Assembly (NCBI RefSeq): GCF_016742135.1
Contig: NZ_JACVCG010000003.1
Location: 62,001 to 126,000 of the forward strand
Origin: Brevundimonas sp.
Lineage (GTDB): Bacteria; Pseudomonadota; Alphaproteobacteria; Caulobacterales; Caulobacteraceae
Length of the DNA stretch: 64,000 bases
Direction of reading: 5' to 3'
This document shows positions 47,492 to 56,952 of this stretch, one piece after another (within the stretch, counting starts at the first letter, position 1; each line of letters begins with the position of its first letter). The notes beneath the pieces are model-generated. The model made no database searches. It was not told where the DNA came from and saw only the letters and a list, made by a program, of their open reading frames with translations. A program made the translations under genes and the position numbers.

Positions 47492-47628
47492 CAATCCATC
47501 CGGGAGCGCGCCGAGGGAGCATCTGGGCGCCGACCGCCGCCTTGTCGCACATATGGGGTGCACTCCCCAAGATGCGGTTTCTTCGTGTCGCAGGTGACGC
47601 TGGCGCGCCCGCCCGCTAAAGCGGACCC

Positions 47629-48570
47629 ATGAATGACGCACCGAAAAAAGGCTGGTTCCAGCGGCTGAGCGACGGACTGTCCCGCTCCTCGCGCCAGATG
47701 ACCGAACAGGTGGTCTCCACCTTCGTCAAGGAGCCCCTCAGCGAGACGGCACTGGAACAGCTGGAAGAGCATCTGCTGGAAAGCGATCTGGGCCCGGCCG
47801 CGACCGACCGCATCGTCGAGCGGTTCCGCGCCCTGCGCTTCGGGGCCGGTGCCTCCGAGGTCGAGGTGAAGACCGCCTTGGCCGAGGCGGTGGCCGACGA
47901 GCTGCGCGCTCATGAGGCCCGCTATGAGCCGCTGAACGGCCCCCGCCCCTTCGTCACCCTGTTCGTCGGCGTCAATGGTTCGGGCAAGACGACGACATTG
48001 GGCAAGATCGCCGCCGATCTGACCGGTCAGGGCGCCAAGGTCATGATCGTGGCCTGCGACACCTTCCGCGCTGCGGCCCGCGAACAGCTGAAGGTCTGGG
48101 CCGAGCGGGCCGGTGCCACGTTTGAAAGCCGCCGCGACGGCGCCGACCCTGCCGGTCTGGCCTTCGACGCCGTGACCCGGGCCCGGGCCGAAGGTTATGA
48201 TGTCGTCCTGATCGACACCGCCGGCCGTCTGCAGAACAAGTCGGCCCTGATGGACGAACTGCTCAAGATCGTGCGGGTCCTGAAAAAGGTCGATCCGGAG
48301 GCCCCGCATGAAACCCTGCTGGTGCTTGACGCCACCGTCGGCCGCAACGCCCTGGAACAGGAAAAGATCTTTGGCCGGACAGCCTATGTGTCGGGTCTGG
48401 TCATGACCAAGCTGGACGGCACGGCCCGAGGCGGTGTGCTGGTCCCCGTCGCCCAGGCATCGGACGCCCCCATCAAGCTGATCGGGGTGGGAGAGGGCAT
48501 CGACGATCTGCAACCGTTTGACGCCGACGCCTTTGCCCGTTCGCTGGTCGGTCTGGAGGCCACATCATGA
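47629..48570 (+). CDS. ftsY: Signal recognition particle receptor FtsY
   Basis: 313 residues, the short form without a long acidic N-terminal domain. The NG domain has G1 GVNGSGKTTTLGKIA (from about residue 114), ACDTFRAAAREQL, LIDTAGRLQNK and MTKLDGTARGG. FtsY docks ribosome-SRP complexes at the membrane for co-translational insertion. The start at 47629 follows a divergent nadE gene. The stop overlaps the next gene (ATGA), a common pair in alphaproteobacteria. Confidence 0.97.
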   Translation: MNDAPKKGWFQRLSDGLSRSSRQMTEQVVSTFVKEPLSETALEQLEEHLLESDLGPAATDRIVERFRALRFGAGASEVEVKTALAEAVADELRAHEARYEPLNGPRPFVTLFVGVNGSGKTTTLGKIAADLTGQGAKVMIVACDTFRAAAREQLKVWAERAGATFESRRDGADPAGLAFDAVTRARAEGYDVVLIDTAGRLQNKSALMDELLKIVRVLKKVDPEAPHETLLVLDATVGRNALEQEKIFGRTAYVSGLVMTKLDGTARGGVLVPVAQASDAPIKLIGVGEGIDDLQPFDADAFARSLVGLEATS

Positions 48571-49241
48571 GTGAGCGCGCCGCTCCCCCCACCTGGGTCC
48601 GCCAGGCCGTCGATTTCGGGGCTCTCGCCGCCTTCGCGGGCGCCTTCATCCTCTATCGCGTGCGCGGGCTTCCCGGCGACGAGGCCCTGGTCCAGGCCAC
48701 CTGGTTCCTTGTCGGCGGTGCGGCCATCGCCGTCGCCGTCGGCCTCGTGGTCGAGCGGCGCCTGGCGCTGATGCCCCTGATCGTGGGCGGATTCGCCCTG
48801 GTGTTCGGCCTGCTGACCCTGTTCACCCAGGATGATCTATGGGTGAAGCTCAAGGTCACCATCCTGAACCTCAGCCTTTCGATCCTGCTGCTGGGCGGAC
48901 TGAAAATGGGCAAGCAGCCGCTCAAGGCCCTGCTGGGCAGCGTCATCCCCATCAATGATCGGGCATGGCGCATCCTGACCCTGCGCTACGGCCTGTTCTT
49001 CGCCGCGGTGGCCCTGGTCAATGAGGCTGTGCGCAGCGAGGCCCTGGTCGGCTGGGTGACCGATCAGCTGGGCTATGATGGCGTTGACCCGGCCGACGTC
49101 TGGGTCAGCTTCCGGGGGGTCCTGTGGATCGCCTCGTCCGTGTTCGGCCTCAGCAACATGCCCCTGATCTTTCGCAATCTTCAGTCCGAAGCCCCGGATG
49201 GCCCCGCCGCCCCGCCGCCCGGCCCCAATACCGCGCCCTGA
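48567..49241 (+). CDS. Inner membrane protein of the septation protein A (IspZ/YciB) family
   Basis: 224 residues, starting in the ATGA overlap with ftsY. Six predicted membrane spans are present. FILYRVRGLPGDEALVQATW, FTQDDLWVKLKVTILNLSLS and IPINDRAWRILTLRYGLFFA (with the W-x2-L-x-R-Y block) are family signatures. The family affects cell-envelope synthesis and division, with intracellular septation defects in Shigella mutants. A proline-rich tail ends the protein. The ftsY-ispZ order supports the assignment. Confidence 0.92.
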   Translation: MSERAAPPTWVRQAVDFGALAAFAGAFILYRVRGLPGDEALVQATWFLVGGAAIAVAVGLVVERRLALMPLIVGGFALVFGLLTLFTQDDLWVKLKVTILNLSLSILLLGGLKMGKQPLKALLGSVIPINDRAWRILTLRYGLFFAAVALVNEAVRSEALVGWVTDQLGYDGVDPADVWVSFRGVLWIASSVFGLSNMPLIFRNLQSEAPDGPAAPPPGPNTAP

Positions 49242-49347
49242 ACAGCCGGGGCGCGGACGGAAGAAATGTCGCGCAGCCGTCGCGAAAGCGTAAAGCGGCC
49301 CTGATAGCCCTGTCGGCATTGAGGCGCGTCAGGGGAGGCGATCGGTC

Positions 49348-49974
49348 ATGGTGAAGTCCGGCAAGAAGGCGCGCGAGGCCGGCTCTCTCGCGGACTCGCC
49401 CAGCCACCTCATTCACCGGGCCCTGCAGCTCGCCCTCGATATCTATACACGTGAAGTGGGGACCGACGGCCTGACCCAACGCCAGTTTGCCGTGCTGGAG
49501 GCCGTGTCGCTGCGCGCCGGCCTGACGCAGACCGATCTGGTCAAGGCCACGGGCATCGACCGCTCGACCCTCGCCGATCTGGTGGCCCGCATGACGCAGC
49601 GCGGACTTCTGTCGCGCGAGCGGTCGTCTCTCGACGCGCGCGCCATGGCCGTGCGCCTGACGCCCGAGGGCGAGGCGGCTCTGGCCGAGGCCCGTCCCCG
49701 CGTCGTCGAGGCGGACCGTCAGATCATGGCTCTCCTGCCCAAGGGGCGGCGCGAGGCCTTCCTCGAAATCCTGGGCGAACTGGCCGGAGCGGCCGATGCC
49801 GCCCCCGAGGAAGCCATCGCTGCGGCGCGCGCCGAAAAGAAACGGCTCAAGGAACTGCGCAAGGCCGAGAAAGCCGCGCAGAAGGCCGAAAAGGCCGCGT
49901 TGAAAAAGTCGGGCAAGAAGTCCGGCAAGGCCAGGGGCAAGGATGCCGCTCAGGCGGAACCTGAGGCCGCCTGA
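49348..49974 (+). CDS. MarR-family regulator with Lys/Ala-rich tail
   Basis: 208 residues. The winged helix covers residues 30-140: LTQRQFAVLEAVSLRAGLTQ, TGIDRSTLADLVARMTQRGL and a wing SRERSSLDARAMAVRLT. The DNA-binding domain is standard. The last 50 residues are a highly charged helix of Lys/Ala/Glu repeats (KKRLKELRKAEKAAQKAEKA), which is not typical of MarR and may bind DNA or RNA unspecifically. The gene's 3' end overlaps the convergent TetR gene by 25 bases. Target genes are unknown. Confidence 0.92.
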   Translation: MVKSGKKAREAGSLADSPSHLIHRALQLALDIYTREVGTDGLTQRQFAVLEAVSLRAGLTQTDLVKATGIDRSTLADLVARMTQRGLLSRERSSLDARAMAVRLTPEGEAALAEARPRVVEADRQIMALLPKGRREAFLEILGELAGAADAAPEEAIAAARAEKKRLKELRKAEKAAQKAEKAALKKSGKKSGKARGKDAAQAEPEAA

Positions 49975-50717
49975 CCCTTCGGTCCGCTGACGGCCCGGAA
50001 CCCGGCGGCCGCAAAGCGCACCATATAGTCACAGGCGCTGTCCAGATCCCCCGATTGGCACAGCCCGCCCGACAGGCGGTCCAGCCGGCCCGTCTCACCC
50101 AGGGTCAGGGTCAGGGCCCCGGACAGATTGTGCCATCCCCAGTACAGATCGGCGTCGCTGGCCTCCGGCAGGACGACGCGCAGCAGATCGATCAGCCGCC
50201 GGATCGACGGGTCGAAATAGCGGGCCATGGTCTCGCCGCCAAAGGTCGGGTTGGCGTTGGTCTGGGCGACCAGGGCCGAATAGTGCTTCCAGCCCGGCCC
50301 CCCCTTCAGCGACCACTGGAAGGGTGGCCTCAGAAAGGCCTCCAGCAGGCCCTCCAGCGTCATCCGGCCTTCGTTCTCGCGCGCGTAGCGGTTGATCGCC
50401 TCGACCCGCTCATTGTTCCAGACCTCGGCCCGGCGCAGGAAGACGGCGTCGAACAGATCGCGCTTGGCGCCGAAATAATAATGGACCAGGGCCGTATCGA
50501 CGCCGGCCTCGCGGGCAACCTCGCGGATCGTCACCCCGTAAAAGCCGTGTTTGGAAAACAGGTCTTCGGCGGCATCCAGAATCGAGTCGCGCGTTTCACC
50601 GTTGCGGTTCCCCTGACTCTTGGACGGTCGGCCCCGCCGGGCGGTGGTCTCGATCCGGCCGGCGCGTTTGCCCTCGACGGGCAGGGCGGGGGCCAACGGC
50701 GCGGTGATCTTGCTCAT
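49950..50717 (-). CDS. TetR/AcrR-family transcriptional regulator
   Basis: 255 residues from ATG 50717. A basic linker precedes the TetR HTH (about 45-92): RDSILDAAEDLFSKHGFYGV, TIREVAREAGVDTALVHYYF and GAKRDLFDAVF. The C-terminal ligand domain is similar to CerR/PsrA-like regulators with a Trp-rich WGWHNLSGALTLTLG. It is divergent from a TonB-dependent receptor gene, and the 210-bp gap has an inverted repeat that may be its operator. Regulation of that receptor is inferred from the layout. Confidence 0.92.
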   Translation of the reverse strand: MSKITAPLAPALPVEGKRAGRIETTARRGRPSKSQGNRNGETRDSILDAAEDLFSKHGFYGVTIREVAREAGVDTALVHYYFGAKRDLFDAVFLRRAEVWNNERVEAINRYARENEGRMTLEGLLEAFLRPPFQWSLKGGPGWKHYSALVAQTNANPTFGGETMARYFDPSIRRLIDLLRVVLPEASDADLYWGWHNLSGALTLTLGETGRLDRLSGGLCQSGDLDSACDYMVRFAAAGFRAVSGPKGQAASGSA

Positions 50718-50827
50718 GCCGACAAGGCTAGTCGCGCCACCTCCATCCGGCAATCACGCATCCGGCACGTCCTCCGGGGGTATGTATTCCTGCCACAGCC
50801 GAGCCTGAATTCCGCGCCCGGACAGGC

Positions 50828-50850
50828 TTGGCCGTTTGACAGATGGCCAA
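50828..50850. promoter_or_regulatory. Inverted repeat TTGGCC-N11-GGCCAA overlapping a TTGACA box
   Basis: TTGGCC (50828-50833) and GGCCAA (50845-50850) are perfect complements separated by 11 bases, which include TTGACA (50836-50841). It lies about 80 bases upstream of the receptor ATG, between divergent tetR and receptor genes. The geometry fits an operator for a dimeric regulator such as the neighbouring TetR protein. A matching -10 element is not clear. Confidence 0.45.
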
Positions 50851-50928
50851 AAACGGGGTCAGTCTGCGGAAAATCATTGAACGCTGAATAAAAGCGTCTT
50901 GGGCTGGAAACAGAGATTGGGGTTTCAA

Positions 50929-53130
50929 ATGAACAGACTCGTCAAAACCGTCCTTCTGGCGGGGGCCGCCTGGAGCGCGCTGTCCGCCACCGCCATTGCC
51001 CAGCAGGCACCGGCACAGGATCCGACCGTCACCGCGCTGGATGAAATCATCGTCACCGCCCGTCGCCGTGACGAGCAGCTGAAGGACGTGCCGGTCGCCG
51101 TGACCGCTCTGTCCGCGACCCGGCTCGAGGAAACCGGCGCGACCGACATCACCACCCTGCAGCAGCAGACGCCGAACGCGACCGTCCAGGTGGCCCGGGG
51201 CTCCAACTCGACCCTGATCTCCTTCATCCGCGGCGTCGGCCAGCAGGACCCGCTGTGGGGCTTTGAGCCCGGCGTCGGCCTCTATGTGGACGATGTCTAC
51301 GTCGCCCGTCCGCAGGCGGCGGTGCTCGATATCTTCGACATCGAACGCATTGAGGTTCTTCGCGGTCCGCAAGGCTCGCTGTATGGCCGCAACACCGTCG
51401 GCGGTGCCATCAAATATGTGACCTCGCGCCTGTCGCAAAACGCCGAGGCCACCATCCGCGGCGCCTACGGCAGCTACAATCAGGTCGACCTGATCGCTTC
51501 GGGCAGCGTACCGCTGACCGACAGCTTCCGCGTCGGGGCGGCCTTCGCCAACCTGACCCGCGACGGCTACGGCTCCAACCTGAACACGGGCGCCGAACAC
51601 TACGACAAGGACGTCACCGCCTTCCGCGTCAGTGCCGAGTTCACGCCGCGCGACGAGGTCTTCTTCCGCCTCGCCTATGATCGCACCCAGGATGACTCCA
51701 GCCCCCGTCACGGCCACCGCGAAGTGGCCGGCGTCGGACCGGGCGCAGGCGTGCCGGGCAGCGTCTATGACACCTATGCCGGGATCGGTGACGAGAACTC
51801 GGTCGAAAGCGAGGGCCTGTCCTTCACCGGCCAGGTTGACGTCAGCGAAAACTGGACCTTCAAGGCGATCGCGGCCTGGCGCGAGGGTCGTACCGACACG
51901 GTCATCGACTTCGACAACACCCCGGCGCCGACGCTGGACATCCCGGCCTACTATGCCGATGAACAGTTCACGGCCGAGTTCCAGTTCCAGTTCAACTATG
52001 ACCGCATCCAGGGCGTGTTCGGCCTCTTCTATCTGGACGGCTCCGCGGAAGGCGCCTTTGACACCATCCTCGGCAATGCCGGGATCGTGATCGGCACGGG
52101 CGGCGTGGTCGATACGGAAAGCGTCGCCCTGTTCGCCGATGTGAACCTTGACCTGACCGAGCGCCTGCACCTGGGCCTCGGCATCCGCTGGACCGAGGAC
52201 ACCAAAACCGGCACCGTGTTCCGCGCCAACTATCTCGGTGCCACCCGGTCGCCTCTGCTGGGCGGAACACCGCGTGCGCCGCTGCTGCTGCGGACGGACT
52301 ATACGAACAAGCGCACCTTCGACGACATCTCGCCGCGGATCGCCCTGTCGTACGACTTCTCCGACGCGATCACGGGTTATGCTTCCTGGTCCTCGGGCTT
52401 CAAGTCCGGCGGCTTCGACATGCGCGGCGACGCCGTCTTCACCCCGGACACGGTCAATGGCTACAACCCGGAAACGGTCGACAGCTATGAGATCGGCCTG
52501 AAGGGACGCGCGGGCCCGCTGTCGTTCAGCTCGTCGATCTTCTACAACGAGTACCAGGACCAGCAGGTCACCACCCAGGTTCCGGCCGTCGGCGGCATCG
52601 CCAGCTTCGTCGACAACGTCGGCCAGTCCACCCTGTACGGTGCCGAGTTCGAAGGCTCCCTGTTCCTGACGGACAGCCTGACGGCCAACTTCGCCATCGG
52701 TTATCTGAACAGCGAGTTCGACGAATTCCTGCGCTACAACCTGACCACCATGGCCTATGAGGACATCTCCGACCTGGTGGTGCTCCAGAACGCTCCGGAA
52801 TGGACCGGCTATTTCGGTGTCACCTGGCGCAGTGATCTGGCGGGTGGCGAGCTGGTCGTGACCCCCTCGGTCAGCTATCGCGGCGACTTCAGCCAGTTCG
52901 AGTTCCCGAACCCGATCCTGGACCAGGACGCCTATGCCCTGGTCGACCTGTCGCTGATCTGGACCGCGCCCAGCGAGCGCTGGAGCGTCGGCCTGTTCGG
53001 CAAGAATCTGACCGACGAAGAATACCGCGTGGGGGGCTACAACTTCCCGGGCGCCCTCTTCAACGACTCGATCATCGGCTACTACGGGCCCCCACGGACC
53101 GTGACCGGATCGATCCAGGTCAAGTTCTGA
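50929..53130 (+). CDS. TonB-dependent outer-membrane receptor
   Basis: 733 residues from ATG 50929, which begins a signal peptide (MNRLVKTVLLAGAAWSALSA, cleaved after AIAQ). The plug domain starts at DEIIVTARRRDEQLKDVPVAV (the TonB-box-like region) and includes VLRGPQGSLYGRNTVGGAIKY. The rest is a 22-strand barrel ending VTGSIQVKF, with the terminal aromatic residue. Substrate cannot be read; similar receptors of this group in Caulobacterales and sphingomonads take up complex carbohydrates or siderophores. A terminator follows and a TetR gene lies divergent. Confidence 0.95.
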   Translation: MNRLVKTVLLAGAAWSALSATAIAQQAPAQDPTVTALDEIIVTARRRDEQLKDVPVAVTALSATRLEETGATDITTLQQQTPNATVQVARGSNSTLISFIRGVGQQDPLWGFEPGVGLYVDDVYVARPQAAVLDIFDIERIEVLRGPQGSLYGRNTVGGAIKYVTSRLSQNAEATIRGAYGSYNQVDLIASGSVPLTDSFRVGAAFANLTRDGYGSNLNTGAEHYDKDVTAFRVSAEFTPRDEVFFRLAYDRTQDDSSPRHGHREVAGVGPGAGVPGSVYDTYAGIGDENSVESEGLSFTGQVDVSENWTFKAIAAWREGRTDTVIDFDNTPAPTLDIPAYYADEQFTAEFQFQFNYDRIQGVFGLFYLDGSAEGAFDTILGNAGIVIGTGGVVDTESVALFADVNLDLTERLHLGLGIRWTEDTKTGTVFRANYLGATRSPLLGGTPRAPLLLRTDYTNKRTFDDISPRIALSYDFSDAITGYASWSSGFKSGGFDMRGDAVFTPDTVNGYNPETVDSYEIGLKGRAGPLSFSSSIFYNEYQDQQVTTQVPAVGGIASFVDNVGQSTLYGAEFEGSLFLTDSLTANFAIGYLNSEFDEFLRYNLTTMAYEDISDLVVLQNAPEWTGYFGVTWRSDLAGGELVVTPSVSYRGDFSQFEFPNPILDQDAYALVDLSLIWTAPSERWSVGLFGKNLTDEEYRVGGYNFPGALFNDSIIGYYGPPRTVTGSIQVKF

Positions 53131-53159
53131 TCCCGACCTTGAACGTCTGACACCTGTCC

Positions 53160-53195
53160 GGGCGGCGGTTCCTTCGAGCCGCCGCCCTTTTTCTT
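53160..53195 (+). terminator. Rho-independent terminator after the TonB receptor
   Basis: GGGCGGCGG (53160-53168) pairs with CCGCCGCCC (53179-53187), the stem extending inward through TTC/GAG. It is followed by TTTTTCTTTT. It starts 29 bases after the stop codon and is a strong classical terminator. Confidence 0.92.
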
Positions 53196-53257
53196 TTGCA
53201 TGCCGGACCGGGAACGCTACCGTCGCGCCCGGTACAGGAACCATCAGGGGAACCGCC

Positions 53258-54790
53258 ATGACCGAAGCTGCCGCGACCGGCACCGAAAAGCCCGTCTCCC
53301 CGGGCTATCGCTTCTATGTTCTGGCGATCCTGATCTTCGTCTACATGCTGAACTTTCTGGACCGGCAGATCATCGGCATCCTGGCCGCGCCGCTGAAGGA
53401 AGAGTTCGGCCTGACCGACAGCCAGTTCGGCCTGCTGGGCGGCATCGCCTTCGCCTCGGTCTATTCCACCCTGGCCATCCCGCTCGCCTGGCTGGCGGAC
53501 CGCTACAGCCGCGTCTGGATCATGACCGGTGCCCTGACGGTCTGGTCGGGCTTCACCGCCCTGTGCGGCGTCGCGACCTCCTACGGACAGCTCTTCCTTT
53601 ACCGCATGGGGGTCGGCGTCGGTGAAGCGGGCGGCGTCGCCCCGGCCTATTCCCTCGTCGCGGACTATTTCCCGCCGCATCAGCGGGCAAGGGCCCTGGC
53701 CGGCTTTGCCTTCGGCATTCCGCTGGGCACGGCGGCGGGCACCCTCGTCGGGGGTCTTCTGGCGGCAGAGTACGGATGGCGGACGGCCTTCATCGTGGTC
53801 GGCCTGATCGGCGTACTGGTGGCTCCGGTCCTTCGGCTGACGGTCAGGGACCCCAAGCGGGGTGCCACGGACATTCCCCGTCCCGTCGAGCCGGCCGCGC
53901 CCGCCGATGCCGCCCCCGTGGCCTCGCATCCGCCCGCGGCCTCATCCGCTGTGGGCCGCACCGCCGCCCTCATCATGCTGGGCCTGGGCGCCGGTCTGCT
54001 GGTGCTGGCGGCCCTCGCCTATTCCGGTCTCCTTGCCCTCGGCAGCGCCATGGTTCTGGGCTTCGCCGGGCTGCTGGCGCTGGTCATTGGCATCTCCCTG
54101 ATGATCGCCCGCGCGACCGCTTCGGTCGTGATCAAGAAGAAGAGCTTCTGGCTGCTGGCCCTGGGGGCGGCCTCCTCTTCTGTCTGCGGCTATGGCGTCG
54201 CCGGCTGGCTGCCCCTGTTCTTCATGCGCAGCTTTGACCTGACCCTGCGGGAGGTCAGCTGGTACTACTCTGGCATCGCCCTGATCGGCGGCATCCTGGG
54301 CATCTGGCTGGGCGGCATGATCGCCGACAAACTGGCCCATCGCGGCAAGGGCGCCTATCCGCTGGTCCCGGCCATCGCCTTTCTGATCTCGGCCCCCTGT
54401 TTCATCCTGGCGATGAACTCCGACTGGCTGATCGCCCAGATCTTCGCCGACGGCGGCACCCGGGCCCAGGCCCTGATCGTCGCCTTCCTGATCTTCATCA
54501 TCCCGACCGGCCTGAACCTCGCTTGGCTGGGGCCGATCACCGCCTCCATCCAGAATCTGGTCGCCGCCCCAATGCGCTCGACGGCCTCGGCCCTGTTTCT
54601 GCTGATCAACAACCTGCTCGGCATCGCCGTAGGCTTCTATTACTTCGGCTGGATGAGCGATCTGCTGGCACCCCGGTTCGCTGAGGAGAGCCTGCGCTGG
54701 GCCATCTACACCGGCATGGGCTTCTATGTGCTGGCGGCGCTGCTGCTGATCGGCGCCTCGCGCACCCTCAAGCGCGACTGGATCGACTGA
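53258..54790 (+). CDS. MFS transporter, Spinster-like
   Basis: 510 residues with about 12 membrane spans. The N-terminus FYVLAILIFVYMLNFLDRQI, then LADRYSRVWIMTGALTVWSG (the MFS loop 2-3 motif) and GVGEAGGVAPAYSLVADYFP are typical of the Spinster/ExuT-like group. A long Ala/Pro-rich cytoplasmic insert separates the halves (about 205-225), followed by an extra hydrophobic pair around 232-285. Export or import substrate cannot be inferred. It stands between the TonB receptor and the suc genes and is probably transcribed on its own. Confidence 0.9.
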   Translation: MTEAAATGTEKPVSPGYRFYVLAILIFVYMLNFLDRQIIGILAAPLKEEFGLTDSQFGLLGGIAFASVYSTLAIPLAWLADRYSRVWIMTGALTVWSGFTALCGVATSYGQLFLYRMGVGVGEAGGVAPAYSLVADYFPPHQRARALAGFAFGIPLGTAAGTLVGGLLAAEYGWRTAFIVVGLIGVLVAPVLRLTVRDPKRGATDIPRPVEPAAPADAAPVASHPPAASSAVGRTAALIMLGLGAGLLVLAALAYSGLLALGSAMVLGFAGLLALVIGISLMIARATASVVIKKKSFWLLALGAASSSVCGYGVAGWLPLFFMRSFDLTLREVSWYYSGIALIGGILGIWLGGMIADKLAHRGKGAYPLVPAIAFLISAPCFILAMNSDWLIAQIFADGGTRAQALIVAFLIFIIPTGLNLAWLGPITASIQNLVAAPMRSTASALFLLINNLLGIAVGFYYFGWMSDLLAPRFAEESLRWAIYTGMGFYVLAALLLIGASRTLKRDWID

Positions 54791-54806
54791 TCCCTGACAC
54801 CAGACC

Positions 54807-54841
54807 GGCTCCGCCTGTTGCGCGTGCGAACGGGCGGAGCC
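54807..54841. other. Hairpin in the MFS-sucC gap
   Basis: GGCTCCGCCTGTT (54807-54819) pairs with AACGGGCGGAGCC (54829-54841) with one G-U pair, leaving a nine-base loop. No T run follows. It ends 44 bases before sucC and may be a weak terminator for the MFS gene or a leader structure of sucC. Confidence 0.6.
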
Positions 54842-54885
54842 TATAAGCCTCGCAATCCTCCCCACCAGCGGACGCGACGGTTTCC

Positions 54886-56076
54886 ATGAATATTCACGAG
54901 TATCAGGCCAAGCAGGTTCTGAAGGGCTTTGGCGCACCGGTCGCGGCGGGCGTGGCCATCACCTCGGCGGACGAGGCCGAGGCCGCCGCCCGGTCCCTGC
55001 CCGGCCCGCTCTATGTCGTGAAGTCCCAGATCCACGCCGGTGGACGCGGCAAGGGCAAGTTCAAGGAACTGGGCGCCGACGCCAAGGGCGGCGTGCGTCT
55101 GGCGAAATCGGTTGAGGAAGCCGTGGCCCATGCCCGCGAAATGCTGGGCAAAACCCTGGTCACCGCCCAGACAGGCGAGGCCGGCAAACAGGTCAACCGC
55201 CTCTATATCGAGGATGGTGCCGACATCGCCCGCGAGCTCTACTGCTCCCTGCTGGTGGATCGTCAGCACGGCCGCGTCGCCTTCGTCGTCTCGACCGAGG
55301 GCGGCATGGACATCGAAGCCGTCGCCCATGACACGCCCGAGAAGATCCAGACCATCGTCATCGATCCCGAGACCGGTGTCACCGACGCCGATGTCGCCAC
55401 GCTGAACACGGCGCTGAAGCTGGACGGAGCGGCCGCCGAGGACGGCAAGACCCTGTTCCCGATCCTCTACAAGGCCTTCATCGACACCGACATGTCGATG
55501 CTGGAAATCAACCCGCTGATCGTCATGGAGAACGGTCGCCTGCGCGTGCTGGACGCCAAGGTCAGCTTTGACGGCAATGCCCTGTTCCGCCACCCGGACA
55601 TCCTGGCCCTGCGCGACGAGACCGAGGAAGACCCCAAGGAGATCGAGGCCTCGAAATGGGACCTCGCCTATGTCGCCCTGGACGGCAACATCGGCTGCAT
55701 GGTCAACGGTGCCGGTCTGGCCATGGCGACCATGGACATCATCAAGCTGTATGGGAAAGAGCCCGCCAACTTCTGTGACGTCGGCGGCGGCGCGTCGAAG
55801 GAAAAGGTGGCTGCGGCCTTCAAGATCATCACGGCCGACCCCCGCGTCGAGGGCATTCTGGTCAACATCTTCGGCGGCATCATGCGCTGTGACGTGATCG
55901 CCGAGGGCGTGGTCGCGGCCGTCAAGGAAGTAGGCCTCAAGGTGCCGCTGGTGGTGCGTCTGGAAGGCACCAATGTCGAGGAAGGCAAGCGGATCCTCAA
56001 CGAATCCGGCCTCGCCATCACCGCCGCCGACGACCTCGACGACGCCGCCCAGAAGATCGTCAAGGCGGTGGGGTGA
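54886..56076 (+). CDS. sucC: Succinyl-CoA synthetase beta subunit SucC
   Basis: 396 residues. The ATP-grasp fold starts [35 protein letters not shown] is the nucleotide-binding loop and MLEINPLIV the metal site; [16 protein letters not shown] is the CoA/phosphate region. With SucD it forms succinate and ATP (or GTP) from succinyl-CoA. The gene's last codons (AQKIVKAVG) recur, slightly changed, 1.5 kb downstream. Instead of sucD, a lipoprotein gene follows immediately with a one-base overlap. Confidence 0.98.
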   Translation: MNIHEYQAKQVLKGFGAPVAAGVAITSADEAEAAARSLPGPLYVVKSQIHAGGRGKGKFKELGADAKGGVRLAKSVEEAVAHAREMLGKTLVTAQTGEAGKQVNRLYIEDGADIARELYCSLLVDRQHGRVAFVVSTEGGMDIEAVAHDTPEKIQTIVIDPETGVTDADVATLNTALKLDGAAAEDGKTLFPILYKAFIDTDMSMLEINPLIVMENGRLRVLDAKVSFDGNALFRHPDILALRDETEEDPKEIEASKWDLAYVALDGNIGCMVNGAGLAMATMDIIKLYGKEPANFCDVGGGASKEKVAAAFKIITADPRVEGILVNIFGGIMRCDVIAEGVVAAVKEVGLKVPLVVRLEGTNVEEGKRILNESGLAITAADDLDDAAQKIVKAVG

Positions 56077-56633
56077 TGCGACTGGCTTCTGCCTTCTGCG
56101 CGCTTCTCGCGCTTGGCGGATGCCAGCAGTCAGCAGTTCCGGCGTCTGACGCCCGCAACGCTGAATTGATCCAGCAGGACTTTATGCAGTTCTGCGAGGC
56201 TGGAGCCGCTGCCAAAGACTCGAGACAGATCGTCGCTGCACTGGAGGCGGCAGGATGGTACGAGTGGCCCAAGGACGAGGCTGGTGGCCATCGGGCGTTC
56301 TCCAACGACAATCAGATCAACCACGTCAGCCTTGAGCGGTGGGAGGAGGTTGTGGTTTGTCGGGTATCCAATCCGATGGGCAGCGAGGCTATGACCAACA
56401 TGCTCACAGATTGGCTGGCGGGGCGGCCGGGTGTTCAGCGTCGCACTGAGGCGAGTCAAATGCCCCCCCTCTCTGGAGATTGTCGGTCGTTCGACATCAA
56501 CGGAGAGGAGTACGCTGCTTGCTCGTTCGGGTATAACGAAGGGATATCGTCTGAACTCGCTCTTATCATTCCTGCTGGCTCCGCAGCCTTGGAGCCTCCC
56601 GGAGTGCCAGCGGCTTCGCCGAGAAAAGAGTGA
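56076..56633 (+). CDS. Small lipoprotein of unknown family (paralogue A of three)
   Basis: 185 residues. ATG 56076 shares its A with the sucC stop (a GTG at 56073 also fits). The signal [16 protein letters not shown] ends at a lipobox cysteine (Cys16). The mature part has [20 protein letters not shown] and a later [23 protein letters not shown] block follows, and one further on with a second cysteine pair (CRSF, CSFG). The pattern F-x-x-C...AAGW...C-x-V is shared with the two exported proteins at 57536 and 58109. Base use is less GC-rich than sucC. Function unknown; it is translationally coupled to sucC. Confidence 0.8.
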   Translation: MRLASAFCALLALGGCQQSAVPASDARNAELIQQDFMQFCEAGAAAKDSRQIVAALEAAGWYEWPKDEAGGHRAFSNDNQINHVSLERWEEVVVCRVSNPMGSEAMTNMLTDWLAGRPGVQRRTEASQMPPLSGDCRSFDINGEEYAACSFGYNEGISSELALIIPAGSAALEPPGVPAASPRKE

Positions 56634-56662
56634 CGGCAGCCGCGCCCACAGATTGTGCGCTC

Positions 56663-56691
56663 CACATAACCCGTGTTACACATAACCCGTG
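56663..56691 (+). promoter_or_regulatory. Direct repeat CACATAACCCGTG x2 at the antitoxin start
   Basis: The 13-mer CACATAACCCGTG occurs at 56663-56675 and again at 56679-56691, a 16-base period; the second copy contains the GTG start codon of the antitoxin. Toxin-antitoxin operons of this type are autoregulated by the antitoxin. Two tandem sites overlapping the start therefore look like its operator, by inference. Confidence 0.55.
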
Positions 56692-56952
56692 ACGCGCAAC
56701 CTCACCCTCGCTATCGATGAAGACCTGCTCGACAAGGTGCGGGTGCTGGCCGCCATGAAGCGGACCAGCGTCAATGAGATGGTGCGCGGCTTCCTCCAGC
56801 GCGCAGTCGAGGAGGAGAGAGAGGCCGACGAGGCGCGCGAGGCCCTTCTCAGGCTCATCGACGAGTCCGAAGGACGCGGCGGCGAAGGCTGGCGCCCTCC
56901 CACGCGTGAAGAGACCTACAGCGGGGAACCTCGGTTTGATCGCGAATACTGA
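56689..56952 (+). CDS. Ribbon-helix-helix antitoxin (VapB-like)
   Basis: 87 residues from GTG 56689. The N-terminus MTRNLTLAIDEDLLDKVRVL, then AAMKRTSVNEMVRGFLQRAV, is a ribbon-helix-helix DNA-binding domain. A highly charged middle (EEEREADEAREALLRLIDES) and an Arg/Glu-rich tail would bind the toxin. The stop overlaps the toxin gene by 17 bases. The pair forms a type II module inserted between sucC and sucD. Confidence 0.9.
   Translation: MTRNLTLAIDEDLLDKVRVLAAMKRTSVNEMVRGFLQRAVEEEREADEAREALLRLIDESEGRGGEGWRPPTREETYSGEPRFDREY

Noticed and set aside
50728..53283. Long minus-strand frame opposite the TonB receptor
   Set aside because: Same shadow effect; the plus-strand product has a signal peptide, plug and barrel signatures.
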